Shown in pieces: positions 28,988-36,254 of a stretch of DNA of 64,000 nucleotides. Numbering within the stretch: the stretch's first letter is position 1; each line of letters starts with the position of its first letter. The notes beneath the pieces were generated by a model. The model was not told where the DNA came from. It did no database searches and saw nothing but the letters and a program-made list of their open reading frames with translations. Source of the DNA: Saccharopolyspora endophytica. Lineage in GTDB: Bacteria; Actinomycetota; Actinomycetes; Mycobacteriales; Pseudonocardiaceae. The translations under genes and the position numbers were made by a program. The DNA is taken from NCBI RefSeq assembly GCF_018070075.1, contig NZ_JAGPXE010000001.1:682001-746000 (forward strand), given 5' to 3'.

Positions 28988-30388
28988 TCACTGCGTGGTG
29001 ACGCTGCCGCTCGGGCTCGTGCTGGTCCGGGTCGGCCGCTGCGAGGTCGGCGCGTCGTCGCTCGACGTCGGCTCGCTGGGAGTGGACGTCGGTTCCTCGG
29101 CGGAGGTGGGCGCCTCCTCGGACGAGCTCTGCGTCTCCCGCGTGGAGGTGCGGGTCTGCTTGGTGCTCGTCTCCTCCTCGGTGGTGGTCTCCGGCGGCGG
29201 GGGCGGGGCCTGCGGGGCCTCCGTCTGCTGGTTGGCCGGCCGCTGCGGCGGCGGTTCCGGACCGCGCAGCGCCGAGGTGACCAGCACCGCGATCACCGCG
29301 ACCGCGACCAGCGCGATCGCCGAGATGATCACCGGGCGCTTGCTGCGCCGGGGCTCCTCGTAGGCGGCCGAGTCAGCACGCGTGTCGGCGCCCATGTAGG
29401 ACGTGGCGTCCTCGTAGGGCCGCTCGGAGTACGGGTCGTCCTCGTAATAGGCGACCGTGGTGCCCGCCGCGGCGCCCGAGCCCATCACGCTCGTCGCGTT
29501 GTCCGGGGCCTCCGGTGCCAGGGCGGGCGGGATCGGCGCGGCCATCGTGGGGATGGAGTTCACCGAACCGCCGTCGGCCACGGCCTGCAGCATCTCGCGG
29601 GACTGCGCCATGTCCGGCCGGTCCTGCACGCGGGCGGCCATCATCGCCATCAGCGGCTGGGCCATCGGGCCCGCCTGCTGCGGCGGCTCGATCTTGCCCG
29701 CGGCCACGGCGTGCAGCAGCGCCAGCGTGTTCTCGTTGAGGCCGAACGGCGGGTGGCCCTCGATGGCGGCGTAGAGCGTGGCTCCGAGGGAGAACACGTC
29801 CGAGGCCGGGGTCGGCTCCTGGCCCATCGCCACGTCCGGCGACAGGTAGGCGGGCGTCCCGGCGAGCATGCCGGTCTTGGTGACCTGCACGTCGCCCTGG
29901 GCCCGCGAGATGCCGAAGTCGGTGATCTTCACCTGGCCGTTGTCGCCGAGCAGGATGTTGCCCGGCTTGATGTCGCGGTGCACCACACCCGCGGCGTGCG
30001 CGGCACCGAGAGCCGACGCGACCTCCGCACCGATCCGCGCGACCTCGCGCGGCGGCAGCGGGCCGTGGTCGGACATCATCGCTGCCAGGCTCGTCGACGG
30101 CAGGTACTCCATGACGAGGACCGGTTGCCCCTCGTCCTCGGCCACGTCGTACACCGAGATCGCGTTCGAGTGCTGGAGCCGGGCCGCGATCCGGCCCTCT
30201 CGCATTGCCCGTTGCCGCGCTTCCTCGGCTTCTCCCGGATCAAGACCGGGCTGCAACAGCAACTGCTTGACCGCAACGGTGCGGTGCAGGCGCTCGTCAA
30301 CACACTCCCACACCACGCCCATCGCGCCACTGCCGATGCGTCGCTGCACCCGGTAGCGTCCGGCGACCAGGCGACCTTCGTCGCTCAC
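28988..30388 (-). CDS. Membrane Ser/Thr protein kinase (PknB-like), copy 2
   Basis: A 466-residue paralogue of the kinase at 27194-28741. The catalytic domain (about 8-270) is closely similar ([30 protein letters not shown]). A middle segment with acidic and Tyr-rich stretches ([20 protein letters not shown]) leads to one membrane helix near residue 352 ([18 protein letters not shown]). Instead of a folded domain, the extracytoplasmic part is a Thr/Ser/Glu/Pro-rich tail of about 90 residues. GTG 30388 has GGAGA upstream. The two kinases probably arose by tandem duplication followed by divergence of the sensor part. Confidence 0.92.
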   Translation of the reverse strand: MSDEGRLVAGRYRVQRRIGSGAMGVVWECVDERLHRTVAVKQLLLQPGLDPGEAEEARQRAMREGRIAARLQHSNAISVYDVAEDEGQPVLVMEYLPSTSLAAMMSDHGPLPPREVARIGAEVASALGAAHAAGVVHRDIKPGNILLGDNGQVKITDFGISRAQGDVQVTKTGMLAGTPAYLSPDVAMGQEPTPASDVFSLGATLYAAIEGHPPFGLNENTLALLHAVAAGKIEPPQQAGPMAQPLMAMMAARVQDRPDMAQSREMLQAVADGGSVNSIPTMAAPIPPALAPEAPDNATSVMGSGAAAGTTVAYYEDDPYSERPYEDATSYMGADTRADSAAYEEPRRSKRPVIISAIALVAVAVIAVLVTSALRGPEPPPQRPANQQTEAPQAPPPPPETTTEEETSTKQTRTSTRETQSSSEEAPTSAEEPTSTPSEPTSSDDAPTSQRPTRTSTSPSGSVTTQ

Positions 30389-30813
30389 CGACGTCTCCCC
30401 GTACTGCTATCGATGCCCAGCGGCGGCCGCACCCCGGGAATCCCGGACGTTGCCCCACCGAACACCGGCGGATTAGGCGGACCGGCTTTGGCCCCCCACA
30501 AGTACACGTTCAAAGCACGACTCGGGTTGCTACCGAACCGCGATACGGCAGCCTAGCCGACGCCGTGAGGGCGTAGGTCCGAAGTCGAAAAGATCGGTAG
30601 GACCGGTTTCGAGGCTACGCCGCCCGGGCCGGAAGCCGCGGTGATCCGGGCCCTTCTCACAGGCGTTTTCGCTGGTGATCCGGTTCCGGGCCGCCGGGCG
30701 CTCCGGGTTCGTGACCCTCAGCACCTACCGGCTCACGCCACGGTACCGGCGGTGGCGGTCCTGACGGGACCGGGTCGGCGGGGGTGCGGGTCGTTGCCGC
30801 ATTGTTGTGCTCC
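30389..30813. other. Non-coding stretch between the kinase and a membrane-protein gene
   Basis: About 425 bases upstream of the second kinase and downstream of the gene at 30814. I see no gene or strong hairpin; it presumably holds the kinase promoter. Confidence 0.4.
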
Positions 30814-31626
30814 TCAGCCCGGCTGGACCTGCCGTGCGCTGCGCAACTCGGCGGAGACGATGCGCGGCAGCGGGCCCGGGGAGACGTGCAGGTGCTGGTC
30901 CAGCCGTACCGTGCGCCCGCCCGGGTAGGTCGCCTCCACCCGGGCGCTCACCGAACCGTCCCGCTCCAGCCGCAGCTCGGTGAGCCGCACGGTGTCGACT
31001 GCGCTCCACGCCCGGGTGAGCTCCGTCGACTGCCCGAGCTCGGGGGCGAGCAGTTCGCCGATCCGGTCCGGGGAGTCCTGCGCGCGACCGTAGAAGTCCT
31101 CGACGAGGCCCAGGGTGGTGCTCGCGCTGCCCGCTGCGGGGTTGGCCAGGTGGGCGTCGCCCGGTTCGGTGGCGGAGGCGTTGCCGGCGCTCTCCGCGGC
31201 CGCGGAGTACCCGCCGTTGCCGCCGAAGGGCCAGGTCGCTTCGAGCACCAGGTCGGGACGCAGCGCGGGGAGTCCGCTGATCGCGGCTGCGGAGTGGGTG
31301 GGGCGGGGGAGCTGCGCGGGCTTGGCCATGATCAGCGCGGCGGCCCCGGCGGCGGAGATCAGCAGCAGCACGCCGAGCGCGGTGAGCACGACCAGCCCGC
31401 CCTGCCGGTTGCCGGTGGGTGCGGCGTCGGAGCCCGCGAGCTCGTCGGCCAGGCCGGCCTGCTCGGGGGTCTGCGGGCCGCGCCGGATCAGCTCGGCGAC
31501 CGTGACGGTGTCGTCGAAGGTCGTGCGCTCTCTGGCGTGCTCCACGGCGTGAAGAGGTACCCGCCTTCCGCTCGAATGGGAAGGTTTTTCAGATAGATCA
31601 CCGGAAGGGGTGGCCCCGAAGATCAC
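30814..31626 (-). CDS. Single-span membrane protein with extracytoplasmic NTF2-like domain
   Basis: A 270-residue protein of unknown function. A cytoplasmic N-terminus (TVAELIRRGPQTPEQAGL) is followed by one transmembrane helix near residues 80-100 (LVVLTALGVLLLISAAGAAAL), a Ser/Ala-rich linker and a C-terminal domain (about 165-270: TTLGLVEDFYGRAQDSPDRI, RLTELRLERDGSVSARVEA) of NTF2-like appearance. The start may be GTG 31626 or an internal GTG near 31543; no ribosome-binding site decides. It is in the same direction as the two Ser/Thr kinases and could be part of the same signalling unit (inference). Confidence 0.7.
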   Translation of the reverse strand: MIFGATPSGDLSEKPSHSSGRRVPLHAVEHARERTTFDDTVTVAELIRRGPQTPEQAGLADELAGSDAAPTGNRQGGLVVLTALGVLLLISAAGAAALIMAKPAQLPRPTHSAAAISGLPALRPDLVLEATWPFGGNGGYSAAAESAGNASATEPGDAHLANPAAGSASTTLGLVEDFYGRAQDSPDRIGELLAPELGQSTELTRAWSAVDTVRLTELRLERDGSVSARVEATYPGGRTVRLDQHLHVSPGPLPRIVSAELRSARQVQPG

Positions 31627-31654
31627 GAACGGAGCAGTGGATCACGGTCCGTGC

Positions 31655-32644
31655 TCAGGAGATCCGCTCGTCCGACGAGATCATCGGGGTCTCGGCCATC
31701 TCGTAGCGCAGCACGCGGCGCTCCACGCGCTCCGAGCCGTCGGGCAAGGTCAGCCGCACGGTGTGCGCGGTGCTCGTCGGCGTCACGTAGACCTGCAGCA
31801 CCTCGACCCGCGTCGCGTAGGAGTAGCGGGCCGCGAAGGACTCGTAGCCCTCGGCGCGCAGCGGACCGGTGGTCATCGCGTACGCGCCGGGCAGGTCGCC
31901 GCTGGAGATCGCGCCGTAGTACTGCTCGCTGGTGCGCTGCATCCCCTCGGTGTCGGTCAGCTGCAGCAGCTGCGGCGCCTCGGTGGTGGGCGGCCTGCTC
32001 GATCCGGGAGGCGTTCCCGTGCCGGGTGCTCCGGTGCCGGGCGTGCCGGACTCCTCGTCGCCGCCGGGCTCGTCACCGGCGGGTTCGCCGGGCGCGGTCG
32101 GCTCGGACGTCCCGGTCGGCAGCACCCCTGCCGCCAGCTGGTTCGGTCGGCCCGGCGACGTGGCGGTGCTGCTCGCGACCGACGGCCGCGTCGGGTCACC
32201 GGTCAGGAAGTAGGGGTCGCGGGTCAGCGGTGGGTACGCGCCGCCGCGCGGCATGCTCGGCAGCTCCAGGCCCTCGATGCGGGTCGTGTGGTTGGACACC
32301 AGCGTCGTGGCGAACACCAGACCGCCCAGCGCGGCTACCGACGAGGCGATCGCGAACCACGCCGCGCGGCGCCAGCTCGGAGGCGGGGTGACCGAGGCGG
32401 GCACCATGCCGAGGTCGAACTTGTGCAGCCCGCCCACGGGCGCGGTGTCGGTCAGCGGATCGATCACCACGCGGGGTGCGGACTCCTCGGGTCCGGTCCG
32501 CTGCGGTGGGATCTGCGCCCAGGCGGCGCTGGTGTCGGTCCTGCGGTGCCGGCCCGGGGTCGGGTTCTGCTCCGCGGACGGTGTGGGTGCCGGCGGCGGC
32601 CAATCGAGTCGGCCGCTCCAGCCGATGGTTCTGCCGCTGTGCAT
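31655..32644 (-). CDS. Single-span membrane protein with extracytoplasmic NTF2-like domain
   Basis: A 329-residue protein of unknown function. The cytoplasmic part has PLTDTAPVGGLHKFDLGMVP before a membrane helix near residue 100 (WFAIASSVAALGGLVFATTLV), then a long Pro/Gly/Thr-rich stretch (about 150-215) and a C-terminal domain (QRTSEQYYGAISSGDLPGAY, RVEVLQVYVTPTSTAHTVRL) resembling the NTF2-like module of its neighbour at 30814. I use ATG 32644; the frame stays open to 32734. Gap to the next gene on the strand is 28 bases, so the two are probably cotranscribed. Confidence 0.7.
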   Translation of the reverse strand: MHSGRTIGWSGRLDWPPPAPTPSAEQNPTPGRHRRTDTSAAWAQIPPQRTGPEESAPRVVIDPLTDTAPVGGLHKFDLGMVPASVTPPPSWRRAAWFAIASSVAALGGLVFATTLVSNHTTRIEGLELPSMPRGGAYPPLTRDPYFLTGDPTRPSVASSTATSPGRPNQLAAGVLPTGTSEPTAPGEPAGDEPGGDEESGTPGTGAPGTGTPPGSSRPPTTEAPQLLQLTDTEGMQRTSEQYYGAISSGDLPGAYAMTTGPLRAEGYESFAARYSYATRVEVLQVYVTPTSTAHTVRLTLPDGSERVERRVLRYEMAETPMISSDERIS

Positions 32645-32824
32645 CGGAGGTCTCGACTTTCTGCAACCCGCAAGTGGTTCACGGCGAGCTTCGCGTCGGA
32701 GAGATCGGTACTCCGAACGGCGCTCTTGATGCACCGAACGGGTGATATCACCGTGCGACCACTCGAACGAACGTCACCGAAAGGCGGACCGAAGATGCGG
32801 AGGCGGCCACGAACTGTGCGACTG

Positions 32825-32996
32825 CGCGCCAGCGGCGCAGCCGCGAGGCGTTGAGACCACCTTCGCAACCCGCACCGCCGCGGGTTCTGAGACGTCGTCT
32901 GGCGAGGACGCCGCGTATTGGCATGCATCAGGAGTGGCGCCCGGAGTCCGGGCGGCGTCTCAGGTTCCGCTACCCGCACCGCAGAGCAAAGCGAGT
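32825..32996 (+). repeat. Multi-hairpin intergenic repeat, copy 4
   Basis: Same family as 12640-12815. First hairpin gcggc-gca-gccgc (32832-32844), then AACCCGC-accgcc-GCGGGTT, the long stem gagacgtcgtctgg with ccgggcggcgtctc around the variant GCGTATTGGCATGCATCAG, and the tail CTACCCGCACCGC. It lies between the 3' end of the gene at 33011 and the 5' region of the gene ending at 32644. Confidence 0.85.
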
Positions 32997-33010
32997 TCAG
33001 GCGTGAATGG

Positions 33011-33331
33011 TCAGAAGTCTCCCTTGCGGAAGCGGCTCTGCGTGCTCTGCAGCGCCTTGAGCGAGCCGACGCCGCCGCCGAGGCCGAGCAGAGTCGCGAA
33101 GACGTCCGCGCCCACGGACTCACCGTTGCTGATCAGCAGTGCCAGCAGCGTCACGCCCAGGCCGACGCCGGCGATCGGGTAGCGCTTCTTGGCGAAGTCG
33201 GCAGCCGGCTGCCCACCCGGACGCTTCTTCGCAGCAGAGGTCAGCATCGCCAGATAGCCGGCGTGCCCCGCAGCCGCGATCACCGCGGCGAGCGTCACCA
33301 GGAGTGCGACCAGACCGATAACCATGCCCAT
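33011..33331 (-). CDS. Small membrane protein of unknown function
   Basis: A 106-residue protein with two clear membrane helices (about 2-25: VIGLVALLVTLAAVIAAAGHA; about 55-90: AGVGLGVTLLALLISNG and ADVFATLLGLGGGVGSL) and a basic loop (KKRPGGQPAADFAKKRYP). The family is not recognised. It is divergent from the dehydrogenase gene at 33457 across 125 bases. Confidence 0.7.
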   Translation of the reverse strand: MGMVIGLVALLVTLAAVIAAAGHAGYLAMLTSAAKKRPGGQPAADFAKKRYPIAGVGLGVTLLALLISNGESVGADVFATLLGLGGGVGSLKALQSTQSRFRKGDF

Positions 33332-33456
33332 GGCACCAGTCTGCTCCTTGACGAGGCCTGTCCGATATGGGGGATCCCCCTGATTTGCCGATCGGTTCGA
33401 AAAGGTTGTGAATCACCTCTGGTTCGAGATCGTCGTCACGCCTAGGTTCTGTCGCT

Positions 33457-34218
33457 ATGAGCGAGCGAACGGGTCTCGATCTGAACGGCAAGCGGGTCCT
33501 GGTCACCGGGGCCGCGAGCGGCATCGGAGCCGCTCTCACCAGGCGATTCGTCGCGGCGGGAGCCGAGGTGATCGCCGCTGACAAGGCCGCCGACGCCGTC
33601 ACCGCGCTCGCCGACGAGCTGGGCGCGACGGCCCGGGTGGTCGATCTCGACGATCCCGGCAACGCCGACGACCTCGGCGAAGGCGCCGACGTCGTGGTCA
33701 ACAACGCCGGGTTCCAGCACGTCGCGCCGGTGCAGGGGTTCCCGCCGGAGGTCTTCGCCGCGATCCTGCGCGTGATGGTCGAGTCGCCGTTCCGCATCGT
33801 GCGGTCCGCGCTGCCGGGCATGTACCAGCGCGGCTGGGGCCGGGTCATCAACATCTCGTCGGTGCACGGGCTGCGCGCCTCGCCGTTCAAGAGCGCCTAC
33901 GTCACCGCCAAGCACGCGATCGAGGGCCTGTCCAAGACGATCGCGCTGGAGGGCGCTCCGCACGGCGTCACCTCCAACTGCCTGTGCCCGGGGTTCGTGC
34001 GCACGCCGCTGGTGGAGCGCCAGGTCGCCGAGCAGGCCCGACTGCACCGGGTGCCCGAGGCGCAGGTCACCGAGGACGTGCTGCTGGCCCGCACCCCGGT
34101 GAAGCGGCTGGTCGAACCCGACGAGGTCGCCGAGTTCGCGGCCTGGCTGTGCGGGCCGGGCACCACGTCGATCACCGGAGCATCGCTGTCCATGGACGGC
34201 GGCTGGACGGCGAACTGA
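33457..34218 (+). CDS. 3-hydroxybutyrate dehydrogenase-like short-chain dehydrogenase
   Basis: A 253-residue SDR with the NAD motif TGAASGIG (residues 17-24), VVNNAGF, the catalytic Ser in INISSVHG and YVTAKH (YxxxK). SKTIALEGAPHGVTSNCLCPG and the C-terminal LSMDGGWTA are typical of D-3-hydroxybutyrate dehydrogenases, which interconvert 3-hydroxybutyrate and acetoacetate. ATG 33457 lacks a ribosome-binding site, but TAGGTT at 33443-33448 would give a leaderless message. It is followed 48 bases later by an MHS-type transporter, suggesting uptake and oxidation of one organic acid. Confidence 0.82.
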   Translation: MSERTGLDLNGKRVLVTGAASGIGAALTRRFVAAGAEVIAADKAADAVTALADELGATARVVDLDDPGNADDLGEGADVVVNNAGFQHVAPVQGFPPEVFAAILRVMVESPFRIVRSALPGMYQRGWGRVINISSVHGLRASPFKSAYVTAKHAIEGLSKTIALEGAPHGVTSNCLCPGFVRTPLVERQVAEQARLHRVPEAQVTEDVLLARTPVKRLVEPDEVAEFAAWLCGPGTTSITGASLSMDGGWTAN

Positions 34219-34266
34219 CCAGGCAAGTCCCGAGGTGAACACCGGCCCGTCAAGGAGGACGCAGCC

Positions 34267-35583
34267 ATGACCACCGAGTCCGCTCCCAGCAGATCGTCGA
34301 CCACCCGCGTGGTGGTGGCGAGCCTCGTCGGCACCACCGTCGAGTGGTACGACTTCTTCCTCTACGGATCAGCCGCCGCGCTGGTGTTCAACAAGCTGTT
34401 CTTCCCGGCCGGCGATCCGCTGATGGGCACCCTGCTCGCGTTCATCACCTACGCGGTCGGCTTCATCGCCCGGCCCCTGGGAGGCCTGGTCTTCGGCCAC
34501 TACGGCGACCGGATCGGCAGGAAGAAGCTGCTGGTCCTCAGCCTGGTGATGATGGGTGCCGCGACGTTCGCGATCGGCCTGCTGCCCACCTACCAGTCGG
34601 TGGGCGTGCTGGCTCCGCTGCTGCTCACCGCGCTGCGGTTGGTCCAGGGCTTCGCGATCGGCGGCGAGTGGGGCGGTGCGGTGCTCATCGTCTCCGAGCA
34701 CGGCTCCAGCGAGCGCCGCGGCTTCTGGGCGTCGTGGCCGCAGGCCGGGGTGCCGTTGGGCAACGTCTTCGGCACGGCGGTGCTGGCGGTGCTGGCGGCG
34801 GTGCAGTCCGACGAGGCGTTCCTGGCCTGGGGCTGGCGGGTCGCGTTCCTGCTCTCCGGCGTGTTGGTGCTGATCGGGCTGTGGGTGCGGCTGGCCGTCG
34901 CCGAGTCGCCGGTGTTCTTGGAGGCGCAGCGCAAGGCGGAGGAGAGCGGCGCCGAGCAGAAGCCGCCGATCCTGGAGGTGCTGCGCCGCTACCGCAGCGA
35001 GGTGCTCACGGCGATGGGCGCCCGGTTCGCCGAGAACGTCGTCTACTACGTGCTGACCTCGTTCGTGCTCACCTACGTGGCCACGTTCCTGGACCTGCCG
35101 CGCGGGGTCGCGCTCAACGCGGCGCTGATCGCCTCGGTGCTGCACTTCATCAGCATCCCGATCTGGGGCGCGCTGTCCGACCGGTTCGGCAGGCGGCCGA
35201 TCTACCTGCTGGGCACGGTCGGCACGGGCGTGTGGGCGTTCTTCTTCTTCACGATGCTCGACACCAAGTCGTTCTGGGTGATCACCTTCGCGACCACCGT
35301 CGGCCTGGTGTTCCACGGCGCGATGTACGGGCCGCAGGCGGCGTTCTTCGCGGAGCTGTTCGGCACCCGGGTCCGCTACTCGGGCGCGTCGATCGGCTAC
35401 CAGCTGGCGTCGATCGTGGCGGGTTCGCTGGCGCCGATCATCGCGACGGCGCTGCTGGCCGCGTTCGACTCCTCGCTGCCGATCTCGATCTACGTGGCGC
35501 TGTGCTGCGTGGTCACCCTGGTCGCGGTGTTCCGTGCACCGGAGACCCGGGAGCGCGACCTCGCCGCCGACCACGCCGTGTGA
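34267..35583 (+). CDS. MHS-family (MFS) organic-acid:proton symporter
   Basis: A 438-residue, 12-helix transporter. TVEWYDFFLYGSAAALVF at the start, GHYGDRIGRKKLLV in the first loop, and LVQGFAIGGEWGGAVL are signatures of the metabolite:H+ symporter group (shikimate, alpha-ketoglutarate, proline/betaine types). The substrate is not identifiable. ATG 34267 has AAGGAGG at a normal distance. It follows the 3-hydroxybutyrate-dehydrogenase-like gene and probably imports its substrate or a related acid. A shared hairpin separates it from convergent chorismate mutase. Confidence 0.88.
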   Translation: MTTESAPSRSSTTRVVVASLVGTTVEWYDFFLYGSAAALVFNKLFFPAGDPLMGTLLAFITYAVGFIARPLGGLVFGHYGDRIGRKKLLVLSLVMMGAATFAIGLLPTYQSVGVLAPLLLTALRLVQGFAIGGEWGGAVLIVSEHGSSERRGFWASWPQAGVPLGNVFGTAVLAVLAAVQSDEAFLAWGWRVAFLLSGVLVLIGLWVRLAVAESPVFLEAQRKAEESGAEQKPPILEVLRRYRSEVLTAMGARFAENVVYYVLTSFVLTYVATFLDLPRGVALNAALIASVLHFISIPIWGALSDRFGRRPIYLLGTVGTGVWAFFFFTMLDTKSFWVITFATTVGLVFHGAMYGPQAAFFAELFGTRVRYSGASIGYQLASIVAGSLAPIIATALLAAFDSSLPISIYVALCCVVTLVAVFRAPETRERDLAADHAV

Positions 35584-35589
35584 CGCCGA

Positions 35590-35626
35590 CCGCGGGCGCC
35601 TCCGACCAGGCCGGAGGCGCCCGCGG
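35590..35626. terminator. Bidirectional hairpin between MHS transporter and chorismate mutase
   Basis: A 15-base perfect stem (35590-35604 with 35612-35626) with a seven-base loop lies between the convergent stops at 35583 and 35633 and could end both transcripts. Confidence 0.75.
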
Positions 35627-35632
35627 CGCACG

Positions 35633-35938
35633 TCAGGAGTGGCCCAGCCGGCCCCGGCCGAGGCGGAGCAGGATCATGGCGATCTCGCGTCCCTCCGGGC
35701 CGAGCTCGCGGTAGCGGGCGAGCACGTCCATCTCGCGGTTGTAGACGATGCGCGGGCCGCCCGCGGCCATGCGGGCCTGCCCCACCTGCTGGGAGACCTC
35801 GGCCCGGCGCTTGATCAGGCGCAGGATCTCGGCGTCGAGGTGGTCGATCTCTTCGCGGAAGTTGCTGATGGCCTCTGCAGCCCGTTCAGTCGAGGGCTTC
35901 TCGGACTGCGGTTGGTCACCGTCCACAGTGGCGTTCAT
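35633..35938 (-). CDS. aroQ: Chorismate mutase (AroQ class)
   Basis: Converts chorismate to prephenate, the branch toward phenylalanine and tyrosine. The 101-residue all-helical protein has the AroQ pattern FREEIDHLDAEILRLIKRRAEVSQQVG (Glu/Asp and Arg ligands), then NREMDVLARYREL. Length and position next to pcrA/uvrD match the intracellular actinobacterial mutase that associates with DAHP synthase. ATG 35938 has GGAGGA upstream. An aromatic-rich leader peptide and a hairpin lie between it and its presumed promoter. Confidence 0.9.
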   Translation of the reverse strand: MNATVDGDQPQSEKPSTERAAEAISNFREEIDHLDAEILRLIKRRAEVSQQVGQARMAAGGPRIVYNREMDVLARYRELGPEGREIAMILLRLGRGRLGHS

Positions 35939-35986
35939 CGGACGTAATCCTCCGGATCCGGCCCCGTTCCCGTCCCGGAACGCGAA

Positions 35987-36015
35987 ACGCCCCGAGTCCG
36001 AGGACCCCGGGGCGT
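35987..36015 (-). promoter_or_regulatory. Candidate attenuator hairpin upstream of chorismate mutase
   Basis: On the minus strand acgccccg (36015-36008) pairs with cggggcgt (35994-35987), with an additional inner gtcc/ggac stem; a short T-containing stretch follows. Its loop contains ggggtcct (36008-36001), which can pair with gggactcc inside the leader peptide gene (36059-36052), giving a possible alternative structure. It begins 18 bases after the leader peptide stop. Confidence 0.45.
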
Positions 36016-36032
36016 CGTAGTGGTTTTCGAGC

Positions 36033-36095
36033 TCACGCAGCTACGGGCGCCGGAGTCCCGGGCTCGTAGAAAAACTCGTACTGCTGCGTCTGCAC
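36033..36095 (-). CDS. Aromatic-rich leader peptide upstream of chorismate mutase
   Basis: A 20-residue frame from GTG 36095 to TGA 36033 contains Tyr, then Phe-Phe-Tyr within five residues (codons 6-10: YEFFY), four aromatic residues in a peptide of 20. It is on the chorismate mutase strand, ends 95 bases before that gene and is followed by a hairpin. The layout is that of an attenuation leader in which shortage of charged tRNA-Phe or tRNA-Tyr stalls the ribosome. The ribosome-binding site is weak, so translation is not assured. Confidence 0.5.
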   Translation of the reverse strand: MQTQQYEFFYEPGTPAPVAA

Positions 36096-36254
36096 ACCAC
36101 CAGTCTGCCACAACCCCCGACCCCGATCCACTGCCTGGGCACCCCGTCCCACCTGCTGGACGCTTTCACCCGGACAGGTGGTGGAGGTCTTGATCGTGTT
36201 GCGCGATCGGGAGATTCGGGTTCTGTCCGGGGGGTTCGGTAACGTGGTTCGACG

